Shown: positions 1 through 8,999 of the stretch, piece by piece
Layout: the number at the start of each line of letters is the position of its first letter
How positions within the stretch are numbered: the stretch's first letter is position 1
Assembly: GCF_902706285.1 (NCBI RefSeq)
Contig: NZ_CACSKD010000001.1
Location: 1 to 64,000 of the forward strand
Direction of reading: 5' to 3'
DNA from: Rhizobium sp. 18055
GTDB lineage: Bacteria; Pseudomonadota; Alphaproteobacteria; Rhizobiales; Rhizobiaceae
Length of the DNA stretch: 64,000 bases
Program-made: the position numbers and the translations under genes
Notes under the pieces: generated by a model
Told to the model about the DNA's origin: nothing
The model's database searches: none
The model's input: only the letters and a program-made list of their open reading frames with translations

Positions 1-58
1 TGCCGATCCTATCCATATCCGCTATCCATTATTTCAATAGTTAAAGGATTGTAGAAAT

Positions 59-418
59 ATGAAAGAACGTCAAGCCCTCGCATCGTTTGCGGCACTCTCC
101 CAGGAAACGAGACTTCAGATCGTTCGCATGCTGGTGGTTGCCGGGCCGGGCGGCATGGCGGCTGGCGCAGTGGCAGAGAAGGCAGGCGTTTCCGCGTCCA
201 ACGTGTCGTTTCATTTGAAGGAACTGGAGCGCGCTGGATTGATCAACCAGCAGCGGGAAGCGCGCTCGATGATTTATACGGCCAACTTCGAGGGGCTGGG
301 TGCGCTTGTCAGGTTCCTGATGGAAGACTGCTGTGCGGGGCATCCGGAAATCTGCTTGTCGGCAGCAGCGGTTGCATCATGCTGTGTGCCGAGCGCATCG
401 GGAGCCGAAGCCACATGA
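59..418 (+). CDS. arsR: ArsR-family arsenic-responsive repressor
   Basis: A 119-residue ArsR/SmtB winged-helix protein that should repress the ars operon until As(III) or Sb(III) binds. The DNA-recognition helix lies around residues 44-60 (VSASNVSFHLKEL). The N-terminal metal-site motif of classical plasmid ArsR is absent. Instead there is a C-terminal cysteine set, C91, C92 and C99, plus a C108-C109 pair. This matches the C-terminal As(III) site known from Acidithiobacillus ferrooxidans ArsR. It is the first gene of a tightly overlapped ars operon, and its TGA overlaps the ATG of the next gene. The AT-rich leader (about 20-58) is the likely operator region, but I could not define a convincing inverted repeat. 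The ribosome-binding site is weak (AAGGA about 12 bases upstream). Confidence 0.93.
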   Translation: MKERQALASFAALSQETRLQIVRMLVVAGPGGMAAGAVAEKAGVSASNVSFHLKELERAGLINQQREARSMIYTANFEGLGALVRFLMEDCCAGHPEICLSAAAVASCCVPSASGAEAT

Positions 419-834
419 ACGTCGATCATATAGGCGGGGACGACCCGGACCTCGCGCTTGCCCTGCTTCCGGCCGACGACCTGACAGAAGCAGACCGCGT
501 GTTCTACCGGTTTTCCACGGATCAGGGGACGGTCGGTTATGGCGGTCTGGAGCGCTGTGGCAACGTGGCGCTTCTTCGACCCGTCGTCGTCCTTACGGAG
601 TATCGAGGGATGCGTTTCGGCACGGACGTGGTCGAGTGGCTCCTCGGTGAAGCAGGTCGGCTCGGCATGCTGAGCGTCTACCTCCTTACCGAGCGCGCCG
701 CGCCGTTTTTCGAACGACTTGGCTTCGTCGTGACGGATCGGGCAGACGCGCCGCCTGCGATCCTGCGAACCCGCCAGGCGACCGGCCTTTGTCCTGCATC
801 TGCAACACTGCTTTCGCGCACAGTCCACGGGTAA
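415..834 (+). CDS. GNAT-family N-acetyltransferase of the ars operon (ArsN-like)
   Basis: A 139-residue protein with GNAT features: a central strand and loop reading TEYRGMRFGTDVVEWLL, where acetyl-CoA would bind, followed by an FFERLGFVV segment typical of the C-terminal half of the fold. The start at 415 is chosen because ATGA overlaps the arsR stop. An upstream in-frame start at 379 would bury 36 bases in arsR. GNAT proteins called ArsN are common in ars operons, and some acetylate arsinothricin or related arsenicals. The operon position supports arsenic detoxification, but I cannot tell the substrate from sequence. The last 20 or so residues look unconserved. Confidence 0.8.
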   Translation: MNVDHIGGDDPDLALALLPADDLTEADRVFYRFSTDQGTVGYGGLERCGNVALLRPVVVLTEYRGMRFGTDVVEWLLGEAGRLGMLSVYLLTERAAPFFERLGFVVTDRADAPPAILRTRQATGLCPASATLLSRTVHG

Positions 835-838
835 CAGC

Positions 839-1882
839 ATGTCTTCATTTGAACGCTACCTGACCCTTTGGGTCTTTCTCTGCATCCTCGTCGGTATCGC
901 GCTCGGCCACCTCATGCCAGGTGCGTTCCACGCCGTCGCGGCCGCTGAAGTTGCCAAGGTCAACCTGCCGGTTGCGGTGCTGATCTGGCTGATGATTATC
1001 CCGATGCTCCTGAAGATCGACTTCCTGGCGCTCGGAAAAATCGGCCGGCACTGGCGCGGGATCGGCGTCACGCTCTTCATCAACTGGGCCGTGAAGCCGT
1101 TCTCCATGGCGTTGCTCGGCTGGCTGTTCATAGGGCATCTGTTTCGCTCGTATCTCCCGCCGGAGCAGATCGACTCCTATATTGCCGGGCTGATCATTCT
1201 GGCCGCGGCTCCATGCACGGCAATGGTCTTCGTGTGGTCGAATCTCGTCAAGGGCGAGCCCCATTTCACGCTGAGCCAGGTCGCCGTGAACGACGCAATC
1301 ATGGTCGTTGCGTTCGCGCCGATCGTCGGCCTGCTACTCGGGCTGTCAGCGATAACAGTCCCCTGGGATACGCTGATCCTGTCGGTCGTGCTCTACATCG
1401 TTCTTCCGGTTATCGTCGCCCAGGCGCTGCGCAGGACAGTCGATGTCGTGAGGCTCGGCGCTCGCCTGCAACCCGTTTCGCTCGTCGCTCTGCTGGCCAC
1501 GCTGGTCCTGCTATTCGGCTTTCAGGGCGAGCAGATCATTGCACAACCGGCCGTCATCGCACTGCTTGCAATTCCGATCCTGATCCAGGTCTACTTCAAC
1601 TCTGGTCTCGCCTATCTCCTCAACCGTCTATCGGGCGAAAAACACTGTGTGGCCGGGCCGTCAGCCCTCATCGGCGCGTCGAACTTCTTCGAACTCGCCG
1701 TCGCTGCCGCGATCAGCCTGTTCGGCTTCAATTCGGGCGCGGCGCTGGCGACCGTCGTCGGCGTGTTGATCGAGGTTCCCGTGATGCTGTCGGTCGTCTG
1801 GATCGTCAACCGGTCGAAGGGTTGGTACGAGCGCGGTGCCGCCGTGCGCGCGCCGTCCTCCTCCATCAAAGAAAGGGCATGA
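839..1882 (+). CDS. acr3: ACR3-family arsenite efflux permease
   Basis: A 347-residue inner-membrane protein with about ten hydrophobic segments, the usual length and topology of ACR3 (bile/arsenite/riboflavin transporter superfamily). It contains the conserved PCTAMVFVWSNL segment with Cys126, the membrane cysteine needed for As(III) transport in characterised ACR3 proteins. It exports As(OH)3 using the proton motive force. It starts four bases after the acetyltransferase gene and ends in an ATGA overlap with arsC, so arsenate reduction and arsenite export are translationally coupled. Confidence 0.95.
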   Translation: MSSFERYLTLWVFLCILVGIALGHLMPGAFHAVAAAEVAKVNLPVAVLIWLMIIPMLLKIDFLALGKIGRHWRGIGVTLFINWAVKPFSMALLGWLFIGHLFRSYLPPEQIDSYIAGLIILAAAPCTAMVFVWSNLVKGEPHFTLSQVAVNDAIMVVAFAPIVGLLLGLSAITVPWDTLILSVVLYIVLPVIVAQALRRTVDVVRLGARLQPVSLVALLATLVLLFGFQGEQIIAQPAVIALLAIPILIQVYFNSGLAYLLNRLSGEKHCVAGPSALIGASNFFELAVAAAISLFGFNSGAALATVVGVLIEVPVMLSVVWIVNRSKGWYERGAAVRAPSSSIKERA

Positions 1883-2307
1883 GCATGGATGTCACCATCT
1901 ACCACAATCCCAAATGCGGGACCTCCCGCAACACGCTTGCCATGATCCGTAGTGCGGGAATTGAACCCGAAGTCATCGATTACCTGACGACGCCGCCGTC
2001 CCGTGACAAGCTCGTCGCGATGATATCCGCCGCCGGACTAACGGTCAGGCAGGCGATCCGTGAGAAGGGCACACCCTACGCAGAGCTCAATCTCGGCGAT
2101 CCGGCCCTGACGGACGACGAGCTTCTCGATGCGATGCTGAAGGACCCGATCCTGATCAACCGGCCATTCGTCGTCACGCCACTCGGGGTCAGGCTCGCAC
2201 GGCCGTCGGAAGTCGTTCTCGACATTCTGCCCGATAGTCACAAGGGCGCTTTCGCCAAGGAGGACGGCGAACTGGTTCTCGACGCGGAGGGAAAGCGTAT
2301 TGTCTGA
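1879..2307 (+). CDS. arsC: Arsenate reductase, glutaredoxin-dependent type
   Basis: A 142-residue ArsC/Spx-fold reductase that converts As(V) to As(III) using glutathione and glutaredoxin. The active-site loop [10 protein letters not shown] places the catalytic cysteine at residue 13. A later [16 protein letters not shown] stretch carries the arginines that bind the oxyanion in this family. The ATG at 1879 overlaps the acr3 stop (ATGA). A second in-frame ATG six bases later (1885) is an alternative start. The 3' end overlaps arsH. Confidence 0.95.
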   Translation: MSMDVTIYHNPKCGTSRNTLAMIRSAGIEPEVIDYLTTPPSRDKLVAMISAAGLTVRQAIREKGTPYAELNLGDPALTDDELLDAMLKDPILINRPFVVTPLGVRLARPSEVVLDILPDSHKGAFAKEDGELVLDAEGKRIV

Positions 2308-3007
2308 TCTGCCTTCTGCTGCGGTCGAGCACCTCCAGATCCCGGACATCGATGCGCTCCGGCCGGCTCTCCTGACGCACAGGCCCCGGATCCTCGTTCT
2401 CTACGGCTCACTGCGAGAAGTCTCCTACAGCCGCTTGCTCGCCCATGAAGCGCGACGCCTGCTCGAGTATTTCGGCGCAGAGGTCCGCGTGTTCAACCCG
2501 GAAGGCCTGCCCCTTCCGGACGCCGCTCCTGCCGATCATCCCAAGGTGCAGGAACTGCGTAGCCTGTCCGAATGGTCGGAAGGCCAGGTGTGGGTTAGTC
2601 CCGAACGGCACGGCGCGATGACGGGTATCATGAAGGCACAGATCGACTGGATTCCGCTCTCCATCGGGTCCGTGCGCCCGACGCAAGGAAAGACGCTTGC
2701 CGTGATGGAGGTCTCCGGCGGCAGCCAGTCGTTCAACGCAGTCAACCAGATGCGGATTCTTGGCCGTTGGATGCGAATGATCACGATTCCGAACCAGTCC
2801 TCCGTCGCCAGAGCGTATCAGGAATTCGACGCTGAAGGACGGATGAAGCCGTCGGCCTATTACGATCGCGTCGTCGATGTCTGCGAAGAACTGATGAAGT
2901 TCACGCTCCTGACGCGCGATGCCTCCGCGTATTTGACCGACCGCTACAGCGAACGGAAGGAGGCCGCTGCCAAACTGGAAGAGCGCGTGTCCCTGCAATC
3001 CATATGA
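2300..3007 (+). CDS. arsH: ArsH, NADPH-dependent FMN oxidoreductase (organoarsenical oxidase)
   Basis: A 235-residue flavodoxin-fold protein of the ArsH family. The FMN phosphate loop is visible as [11 protein letters not shown] near residues 35-45. The family's [18 protein letters not shown] segment follows at about residues 100-117. Characterised ArsH proteins oxidise trivalent methyl- and aromatic arsenicals and reduce quinones or Fe(III). The start is TTG at 2300, overlapping the arsC stop by eight bases. This is the only in-frame start that keeps the conserved N-terminus. The 3' end overlaps the downstream MFS gene by ATGA. Confidence 0.94.
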   Translation: MSDLPSAAVEHLQIPDIDALRPALLTHRPRILVLYGSLREVSYSRLLAHEARRLLEYFGAEVRVFNPEGLPLPDAAPADHPKVQELRSLSEWSEGQVWVSPERHGAMTGIMKAQIDWIPLSIGSVRPTQGKTLAVMEVSGGSQSFNAVNQMRILGRWMRMITIPNQSSVARAYQEFDAEGRMKPSAYYDRVVDVCEELMKFTLLTRDASAYLTDRYSERKEAAAKLEERVSLQSI

Positions 3008-4224
3008 GAGGCAGCGGCATTCCCTGGAGCGCTGTGCTTCTGCTTGGTGTCACCCAGATCATCGGATACGGCACGCTCTACTACTCGTTCAGCATTCTTG
3101 CTCCAGCCATGGCGAGGGACTTCGGGCTTTCCTCGGAAGGCATCTTCGGAATCTTGTCGGTGGCCCTTCTCGTCGGAGGATTGACAGCACCCTCACTGGG
3201 GGTGTGGATCGACCGCATCGGGGCAGGGCGGGTGATGACGATCGGCTCCGGCGTCGCTGCTCTGGCGCTGATCGCTTGCGCATTGTCTGCGGGGAAAACG
3301 TTGTTTTCGTTGACGCTTGTCGTCGTCGAGGTCAGCGCGAACCTCGTCCAGTACGGAGCCGCCTTCGCGCTCATCGTCCAGATCAGACCGGACGTGGCGC
3401 AGCGGAGCATCACATATCTGACACTGATCGCCGGCTTCGCCTCGACGATTTTCTGGCCGGTGACAAGCGTGATGCATGCCCACCTGTCGTGGCAGCAGGT
3501 CTACCTTGTCTTTGCCGCCTTGAACTTGCTTGTTGCCATGCCGATCCACTACTGGCTGTCGATGGGCACCCGCCGCAATGGTCCGACCAAGCAAACGGTG
3601 TCCTTACGGGATGTCACTGTCGGAACCCTTTCCGGACAGAGCCGCCGGACAGGCTTTGTCCTGATGGTGGTCGGGTTCTCCATTCAGTCGCTGTTGAGCT
3701 CGGCCATACTGGTGCACATGGTTCCGATACTATCCGGACTTGGCCTCGGAACGTCTGCCGCAATTATCGGCAGCCTGTTCGGTCCGTCGCAGGTCGCAAG
3801 CCGCTTTACGAACATGCTGGTGGGCGGCAACCTGCCGCCTTTGAAGCTGGCGATGATCGCGTCCGTGCTCATGCCGAGTGCGATCGTCGTTCTCGCCCTG
3901 TCTTCGTCCTGGGCCGCCGGCGCAGTGGCTTTCGCCGTTGTCTTCGGCCTCGGCAATGGCATCTTCAGCATCGTAACGGGCACGCTCCCCCTGCAACTGT
4001 TCGGAAGCGAAGGCTACGGGCAAACTCAAGGGCGGGTGATGGCGGCCCGTTTGATACTCTCCGCGACGGCGCCGTTCGCGCTTGCCTACGTCATGGGGTA
4101 TGCCGGCGTCCAGCTATCGCTGGCCGTTACCGCCGCCGTCGGCTTCGTCGCGGTGGCTGCGTTCGGGGCGATTGGCCTGCTGTCTGCACGATCCGAGGCG
4201 TATCCGCAAGCCAGCGCCGACTGA
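3004..4224 (+). CDS. MFS transporter, ArsK-like arsenite/antimonite efflux
   Basis: A 406-residue major facilitator with about twelve membrane segments. The loop between TM2 and TM3 reads [12 protein letters not shown], the MFS motif-A position. It is the last gene of the ars operon (ATGA overlap with arsH). An MFS pump at this place in rhizobial ars clusters is ArsK, reported in Agrobacterium to export As(III), Sb(III) and trivalent organoarsenicals. The ArsK assignment rests on position and general similarity, and a phosphoglycerate-arsenate exporter (ArsJ) is unlikely because no gapdh-like partner gene is present. Confidence 0.75.
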   Translation: MRGSGIPWSAVLLLGVTQIIGYGTLYYSFSILAPAMARDFGLSSEGIFGILSVALLVGGLTAPSLGVWIDRIGAGRVMTIGSGVAALALIACALSAGKTLFSLTLVVVEVSANLVQYGAAFALIVQIRPDVAQRSITYLTLIAGFASTIFWPVTSVMHAHLSWQQVYLVFAALNLLVAMPIHYWLSMGTRRNGPTKQTVSLRDVTVGTLSGQSRRTGFVLMVVGFSIQSLLSSAILVHMVPILSGLGLGTSAAIIGSLFGPSQVASRFTNMLVGGNLPPLKLAMIASVLMPSAIVVLALSSSWAAGAVAFAVVFGLGNGIFSIVTGTLPLQLFGSEGYGQTQGRVMAARLILSATAPFALAYVMGYAGVQLSLAVTAAVGFVAVAAFGAIGLLSARSEAYPQASAD

Positions 4225-4366
4225 AAGAACGCGTTCATTTGCCTCGCGCTCCTCGCCGCGGACGCGTGCTTCAAACGCTTCGAAGCTCCCCTCGACATGG
4301 CATTGAGTTTCTCCCGTCCATGCGTCTCCGCATTTGTCTGCATCCGTCCGCTGGGCGCTGGCTCTG

Positions 4367-5614
4367 TCACGTCAACAACAGGCCCGCGACGCCGGCAACC
4401 ATCGCAGCCACGGAGGCGACTGCCAGTCGGCCTGCGAAGGCGGCGTTCCCGGCGCTTGCCGCCAACGCGACTTTCGCGAGCAGATTTGCGAAGGCGGCGG
4501 CGGCTATGGCCTGGGCGGCGGCATCTGTGGAGACATGGAGAGATGAAAGCCTTGCCACGGAGAGAGTGATGGCATCGAGATCTCCCAGGCCGGTAACGAG
4601 CGCCACCGCAAACAGCGACTGTGTTCCAAACAGCGTCAGTGCCCCCCGCGTCACGATGGTCACAACGCCAAGAAGGAGCGCAAAGCGGAGAACCACCGCC
4701 ACCTCCAGCGGATTTTTGGGCGAGAACTCTGTGGCTTCGGCAGAGGGGCGATACCAACCGAAAACGGCCCCTCCTACCGCAAACGTTGCCGCAGCCGGAC
4801 CAAGCGATGCTGCAAGCTCCTTTCCGACCAACGGCGCAATGAAGCTGCAGATCAGAAGCGCTCGGGTCAACGATACCGCTCCCGCCAGCATTGCTCCCGC
4901 CGACAGTATTGGCGACAGGGCGGGCGTCGTCATCGACTGGCGGGCAAAGGAAAGCGTCAACGCGGTCGAGGAGACGATGCCGCCGCTTGCGCCCGTCAAT
5001 AGTATCCCCGCGCGTGCACCGCTGGCCTTGATCAGAACATAACCTCCAAAAGAAACAGTGCCCACAAGGATGGTCATCATCCAAAGCTCGAACGGGTTGA
5101 TCACCTGCCAGGGGTCGATCGGGACGTCTGGAAGAATTGGAAGAATGACAACGGTCATCGTCAGCAGGATCAGCGCGGCCCGCAATTCGAGCCACGTCAA
5201 TTTTCGCAGAAATCCGTGCAAGGGTTCGCGCGCGGCAAGTAGCGCCGTGACCGCAACAGCGCTCGCCGCCGTCGCCGTCATATCTGCGACCACCGCGCCG
5301 AAGCCGAGCGCGAATACCGTTATCGCCGCAATCGCGCCGGTTGCGCTGTAATCCCGCTCGCTCATCGATTGCATGCGGCTGAAGCCAAGAATTGTGATGC
5401 AGAAGAATGCGAAAATGGCTGTCGGAAGGACCACTCCGGTAACGGGCTGCAAGAACCCACAGAAACCACCGAGGAAACTCGAGAGGCCATAGGTGCGGAT
5501 ACCCGCCACCCTTTTGCCCGGCTCAGCGTCACGCTCGCGCCAGCCGCGCTCGATCCCGACCAGTATTCCTATGGCGAGTGCGAGGCCAAGGCGTTGAAGG
5601 GCGTCGGTCGTCAT
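4367..5614 (-). CDS. MgtC/SapB-family membrane protein with DUF4010 domain
   Basis: A 415-residue integral membrane protein. The N-terminus (LGLALAIGILVGIERGWRER, residues 9-28) is the MgtC/SapB signature. The C-terminal two thirds is a long DUF4010 membrane region with many Gly/Ala-rich helices. Two-domain proteins of this type are common in Proteobacteria, and their transport role is unproven. The MgtC name reflects homology to a magnesium-stress and acid-survival factor. It lies 136 bases downstream of a universal stress protein gene on the same strand and may be read from that gene's FixK-type promoter. It converges with the ars operon. Confidence 0.85.
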   Translation of the reverse strand: MTTDALQRLGLALAIGILVGIERGWRERDAEPGKRVAGIRTYGLSSFLGGFCGFLQPVTGVVLPTAIFAFFCITILGFSRMQSMSERDYSATGAIAAITVFALGFGAVVADMTATAASAVAVTALLAAREPLHGFLRKLTWLELRAALILLTMTVVILPILPDVPIDPWQVINPFELWMMTILVGTVSFGGYVLIKASGARAGILLTGASGGIVSSTALTLSFARQSMTTPALSPILSAGAMLAGAVSLTRALLICSFIAPLVGKELAASLGPAAATFAVGGAVFGWYRPSAEATEFSPKNPLEVAVVLRFALLLGVVTIVTRGALTLFGTQSLFAVALVTGLGDLDAITLSVARLSSLHVSTDAAAQAIAAAAFANLLAKVALAASAGNAAFAGRLAVASVAAMVAGVAGLLLT

Positions 5615-5750
5615 CGGTCAATCTATCATTTGGAGGCCGAAATACTGGAAGTAACGAAGGTATTCGCGGCGCATGCCAAGCTGCTGCCGGAAACTGCCAT
5701 GGAACGCGCGGCGGTGATGCGGGCCGCGCGCCGCCCGAATAGCGAGCCCG

Positions 5751-6584
5751 TCAATGCGACAGGAATATGGGCATTCGGCTGCTTTCGATCATGCTGCGCG
5801 TCACGCCTCCGAAGAGCGTCTGCAGCCAGCGCGGATGGTTGTATGCCCCCATGACGATCATGTCGGCGTTGACATCCACTGCGTGCTGTCTGAGGACTTC
5901 GTCCGCCTGGCTGCCGCCGCTGGCCAATCTGTCAACCTGAACCTTGACGCCGTGGCGGGCAAGATATGTTGCTATATCCGCGCCGGGCTCCTCTCCATTG
6001 ACCCGCTCCCGGGAAAGCGGATCGATCATCGTCACGTAGACGCAGTCCGCCGCCTTCATCAGGTCGATAGCCTGGCGCGCCGCGCGCGAGGCTTCGTCGC
6101 TGGAATCCCATGCGAGAAGGATTGATTTGGCGATCGATCGCATCGGTCGTGGCCCACGGTTCATGATGACCGGTGTCGGTGTCCGGAACAGGGCGCCGTC
6201 GATGATGCGTTTCTGAAGCTCTTCGTCCTTGGCCGCCTGTCGGCCGACGAGCACGACGTCCGCATAGAGCGCTCTTTCCGCCACGTCTTCCTGAGCCCAG
6301 GCGAATTCGGTGTAGATGTCCTGGACATCGTATGACAGGTCCGTTCCGGACAGATAGGTCTTGATCCCTTCGCTCTTCTTGCCGAGTTCCTCGATTTCGC
6401 GCTGGCGTTCGTCCAGCCAGACCGTGGAGATGGCGTTGTATTCCCCGATCATCGGTGCCGTGCTCATGCAGATCACGATCGCGCTGAGATGCGCGTCGGA
6501 CGCCTGGCAGAATTCGACGGCGGCCTTCAGGTCTTCATCGAAATTCTGGGAATTAAGGATGCTCAGTACCGTTCGAATGGCCAT
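5751..6584 (-). CDS. Universal stress protein, two UspA domains
   Basis: A 277-residue cytoplasmic protein made of two UspA repeats. The second repeat carries ILLAWDSSDEASRAARQA at its start and a GAYNHPRWLQTLFGGVTRSM loop, the ATP-type G-2X-G-9X-G(S/T) motif in modified form. The ATG at 6584 is preferred over an in-frame GTG at 6593 because AGAGAGG sits eight bases upstream. Proteins of this type are regularly under FixK/FNR control in rhizobia. Here a perfect FixK box lies 63 bases upstream with a TATCAT -10 element at the right distance. Confidence 0.9.
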   Translation of the reverse strand: MAIRTVLSILNSQNFDEDLKAAVEFCQASDAHLSAIVICMSTAPMIGEYNAISTVWLDERQREIEELGKKSEGIKTYLSGTDLSYDVQDIYTEFAWAQEDVAERALYADVVLVGRQAAKDEELQKRIIDGALFRTPTPVIMNRGPRPMRSIAKSILLAWDSSDEASRAARQAIDLMKAADCVYVTMIDPLSRERVNGEEPGADIATYLARHGVKVQVDRLASGGSQADEVLRQHAVDVNADMIVMGAYNHPRWLQTLFGGVTRSMIESSRMPIFLSH

Positions 6585-6640
6585 GTCGATCACCTCTCTG
6601 GTTGAATGGGGAGATGATATCTGCCGTCACGGCGATGTCT

Positions 6641-6654
6641 TTGATCTTCGTCAA
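6641..6654 (-). promoter_or_regulatory. FixK/FNR-type box in front of the usp gene
   Basis: TTGATCTTCGTCAA fits TTGAY-N4-RTCAA at all ten defined positions. Read toward the usp gene, a TATCAT hexamer (plus strand 6614-6619) has its centre exactly 31 bases from the box centre, as expected of a class II FNR promoter with the activator at -41.5. The start codon at 6584 leaves a short leader of about 20-25 bases. Confidence 0.75.
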
Positions 6655-6699
6655 CGCCAGGTCTCCCACATTCGCAAACAAGGGCGGATCGCAGGGGAA

Positions 6700-6713
6700 T
6701 TGACCAAGATCAA
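6700..6713 (+). promoter_or_regulatory. FixK/FNR-type box in front of the DksA-like gene
   Basis: TTGACCAAGATCAA fits TTGAY-N4-RTCAA at all ten defined positions. It is the second box in the 198-base divergent region and lies 76 bases, centre to start codon, upstream of the gene at 6783. No good -10 hexamer is seen at the ideal distance, so this site may act from another position or assist the neighbouring promoter. Confidence 0.65.
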
Positions 6714-6782
6714 GGAACGGTTGGCCGAACGTGGGAAAGTAAGCGCCAGGCGCGCCACAGGTCCACAGGTGAAGGAAACACA

Positions 6783-7106
6783 ATGGATAAGCTATCAGTT
6801 CGAGACGATCTGCACCGCATGAGGGAAGAACTTCGACGCCGTCTCGGTGCGATTGATGCTGACCTTGGCGTTGCGCTCGAAAAGGACAGCGAGGAGCGCG
6901 CCATCCAGGTTGAGAACGACGAGGTTCTTCGTGAAATGCAGACCGAAGGGATCAATCAGATCGCTGCGATCGACGCGGCACTGGAACGGCTTGAGCGCGG
7001 CACCTATGGCCAATGCGTGAAGTGCAAGGCTGCCATCGGCAGGCATCGTCTAGCGGCAGTTCCCTATACGCCGTTCTGCATCGAGTGTGCCAAGTCCCTG
7101 GATTAG
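6783..7106 (+). CDS. DksA/TraR-family C4 zinc-finger protein
   Basis: A 107-residue protein with a helical N-terminal half (about 1-75, charged and probably coiled-coil) and a C-terminal zinc finger CVKC...CIEC (about residues 79-103). This is the layout of DksA/TraR proteins, which insert into the RNA polymerase secondary channel. At 107 residues it is shorter than housekeeping DksA (about 140-150) and matches the small TraR/DksA-like group often found with stress genes. It starts in a FixK-box region and is followed after 30 bases by a metal ATPase, suggesting one operon. Confidence 0.88.
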   Translation: MDKLSVRDDLHRMREELRRRLGAIDADLGVALEKDSEERAIQVENDEVLREMQTEGINQIAAIDAALERLERGTYGQCVKCKAAIGRHRLAAVPYTPFCIECAKSLD

Positions 7107-7136
7107 CCAGAGGGTGATTTCATCGGAGCGTGAGAG

Positions 7137-8999
7137 ATGACCATAGCTGTGCCTTTGCAGACGAGCGGCCGTGCGGGCGGTCAAGGTCGCCTGTCACGCC
7201 TGTCGGGCTATGGACCCCGCGCGGCGGTACTCGCCGTCGTGTCCATTGTCGCGATCACGAGTGCGTTTGGTTTCTACGCGGCAGGATATAGCTTCGGATA
7301 CAGGATTGTTCTCGTCAGTTGCACCAGCTTGGTCTTGCTGTCGCTGTTCGCAGAGATCGCCGGCAAGCTGCAGCAAAGGGAGTTCGGCCTGGACTTGATT
7401 GCCGCACTCGCAATGGCTGCCTCGCTGTGGTTCGGCGAATACCTGGCCGGAGCGATCGTCGGTCTGATGTACTCTGGTGGCCAGTTCTTGGAAGCCTACG
7501 CCCATCGCCGTGCCGACGAGGGAATGTCGGCGCTGCTGGCACAAGTTCCACGCACGGCGCTCCGACTGGCTGAAGGCGGCGTTGAGGAGATCCCGATCGA
7601 GACCATCGCGATCGGGGAGACGCTGCTGATACGAAAGGGAGACGTCGTTCCCGCCGATGGACTGTTGCTCGGGGAGGTCGCGTCGATCGACCAGGCGGTC
7701 TTGACCGGAGAGCCGTTCCCGGTCTCCATCGCCAAGGGCGGCCGCATATCGAGTGGCGCGACGAATGCTGGAGACGTGATCGAGATCCGCGTCCTAAGCC
7801 GGGCGGAGGATAGCGCCTACGCCGGCATAGTCAGGTTGGTCGAAGCGTCGAAGCGCTCCAAGGCAAAGCTGATGCGGCTGGCCGACCGGTTTGCGCTCTG
7901 GTTCCTCATTGTCACGATCGGTGTTGCTGGCATTTCGGCGATGCTTTCCGGGGATATGGCGCGGATCGTGGCCGTCCTTGTCGTCGCGACGCCTTGTCCG
8001 TTGATATTGGCGGTTCCTGTTGCTCTTGCCGCAGGAACGTCGAAAGCCGCCAAGGAGGGTGTTCTGGTCAAGGGGGCAGGGCCTCTTGAAGCGCTTGCTC
8101 AGGCATCAGTGGCGGTTTTTGACAAGACTGGAACACTGACCGCAGGCCAGCCTGAGGTCAGTTCGATAGAAGGTGCAGATCCTGAAAGGATCCTGCGGCT
8201 GGCCGCCTCGCTTGACCAGGCATCGGGCCATGTGGTGGGGCGCGCGCTTGTGCAAGAGGCACATCGACGTGGCTTGACGTTGAGCCGGCCGTCGGCGGTG
8301 ACCGAGACGGCGGGCTCTGGTATCTCCGGGATCGTGGACGGTGTTCGCGTCAGCGTTGGCGGCGACACCTATTTCGAGGCGTCGGCAAAGTCTGTGTCGG
8401 ATCGCTCGAGCAGCGCGATGCGTGTCAAAGTTCTCTTCGATGGCGAAACAGCCGGCACGATCACACTCGCAGACCGGCTCCGCGATGACGCCGTTCAACT
8501 TGTCGAACAACTCCGCGCAGCGGGTGTTTCGCGGCTTGTTCTCGCCTCCGGGGACGATCTGCCGATCGCGACCGCCATAGCTCAAGCGCTTGGGCTTGAT
8601 GACGTCAAGGCGAGGCTGGCCCCGGCCGACAAGGTTGCCGTCATCGAAAAGGAGCGGTGCAATGGCCGGGTATTGATGGTCGGAGACGGCGTGAACGATG
8701 CGCCGGCACTGGCAGCTGCCGATGTCGGCATCGCTGTCGGCGTCACCAACCTTGCGGCGGCAGCGGAGGCGGCGGACATCGTCCTCATCCGCGACGATCT
8801 CACCAGGATCGTGACGGCGATCGGCATAGCGCGCCGGTCGCGCAAAATAGCGCTCCAGAGCGTCTATGCCGGCATCGGCCTCTCGGTCATCGCCATGGGT
8901 TTCGCGGGGGCGGGCTTCCTGCCGCCTGTGGGCGGCGCGCTGCTTCAGGAGGCGATCGACGTGGCCGTCATCCTGAATGCCCTGCGAGCCCTGTCCTAA
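7137..8999 (+). CDS. P1B-type heavy-metal-translocating ATPase with TPCP membrane motif
   Basis: A 620-residue cation-transporting ATPase of the inner membrane. There is no N-terminal metal-binding domain: membrane segments begin near residue 30. The A-domain motif is LTGEPFPV, the metal-site motif is T285-P286-C287-P288 in place of CPC, the phosphorylation site is D329 in DKTGTLT, and the hinge motif GDGVNDAP begins at G516. It is thus complete. TPC-type motifs are associated with the P1B-5 group (nickel/iron export, Nia of Sinorhizobium), but Nia carries a C-terminal hemerythrin domain that is missing here. The substrate cannot be fixed. It follows the DksA-like gene and converges with a universal stress protein gene, with a four-base stop overlap. 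Confidence 0.9.
   Translation: MTIAVPLQTSGRAGGQGRLSRLSGYGPRAAVLAVVSIVAITSAFGFYAAGYSFGYRIVLVSCTSLVLLSLFAEIAGKLQQREFGLDLIAALAMAASLWFGEYLAGAIVGLMYSGGQFLEAYAHRRADEGMSALLAQVPRTALRLAEGGVEEIPIETIAIGETLLIRKGDVVPADGLLLGEVASIDQAVLTGEPFPVSIAKGGRISSGATNAGDVIEIRVLSRAEDSAYAGIVRLVEASKRSKAKLMRLADRFALWFLIVTIGVAGISAMLSGDMARIVAVLVVATPCPLILAVPVALAAGTSKAAKEGVLVKGAGPLEALAQASVAVFDKTGTLTAGQPEVSSIEGADPERILRLAASLDQASGHVVGRALVQEAHRRGLTLSRPSAVTETAGSGISGIVDGVRVSVGGDTYFEASAKSVSDRSSSAMRVKVLFDGETAGTITLADRLRDDAVQLVEQLRAAGVSRLVLASGDDLPIATAIAQALGLDDVKARLAPADKVAVIEKERCNGRVLMVGDGVNDAPALAAADVGIAVGVTNLAAAAEAADIVLIRDDLTRIVTAIGIARRSRKIALQSVYAGIGLSVIAMGFAGAGFLPPVGGALLQEAIDVAVILNALRALS

Noticed and set aside
3204..5042. A 612-residue plus-strand frame over the MFS and MgtC-like genes.
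   Set aside because: Low-complexity Arg/Ala translation with no domain; both real genes have clear membrane-protein sequences in other frames.
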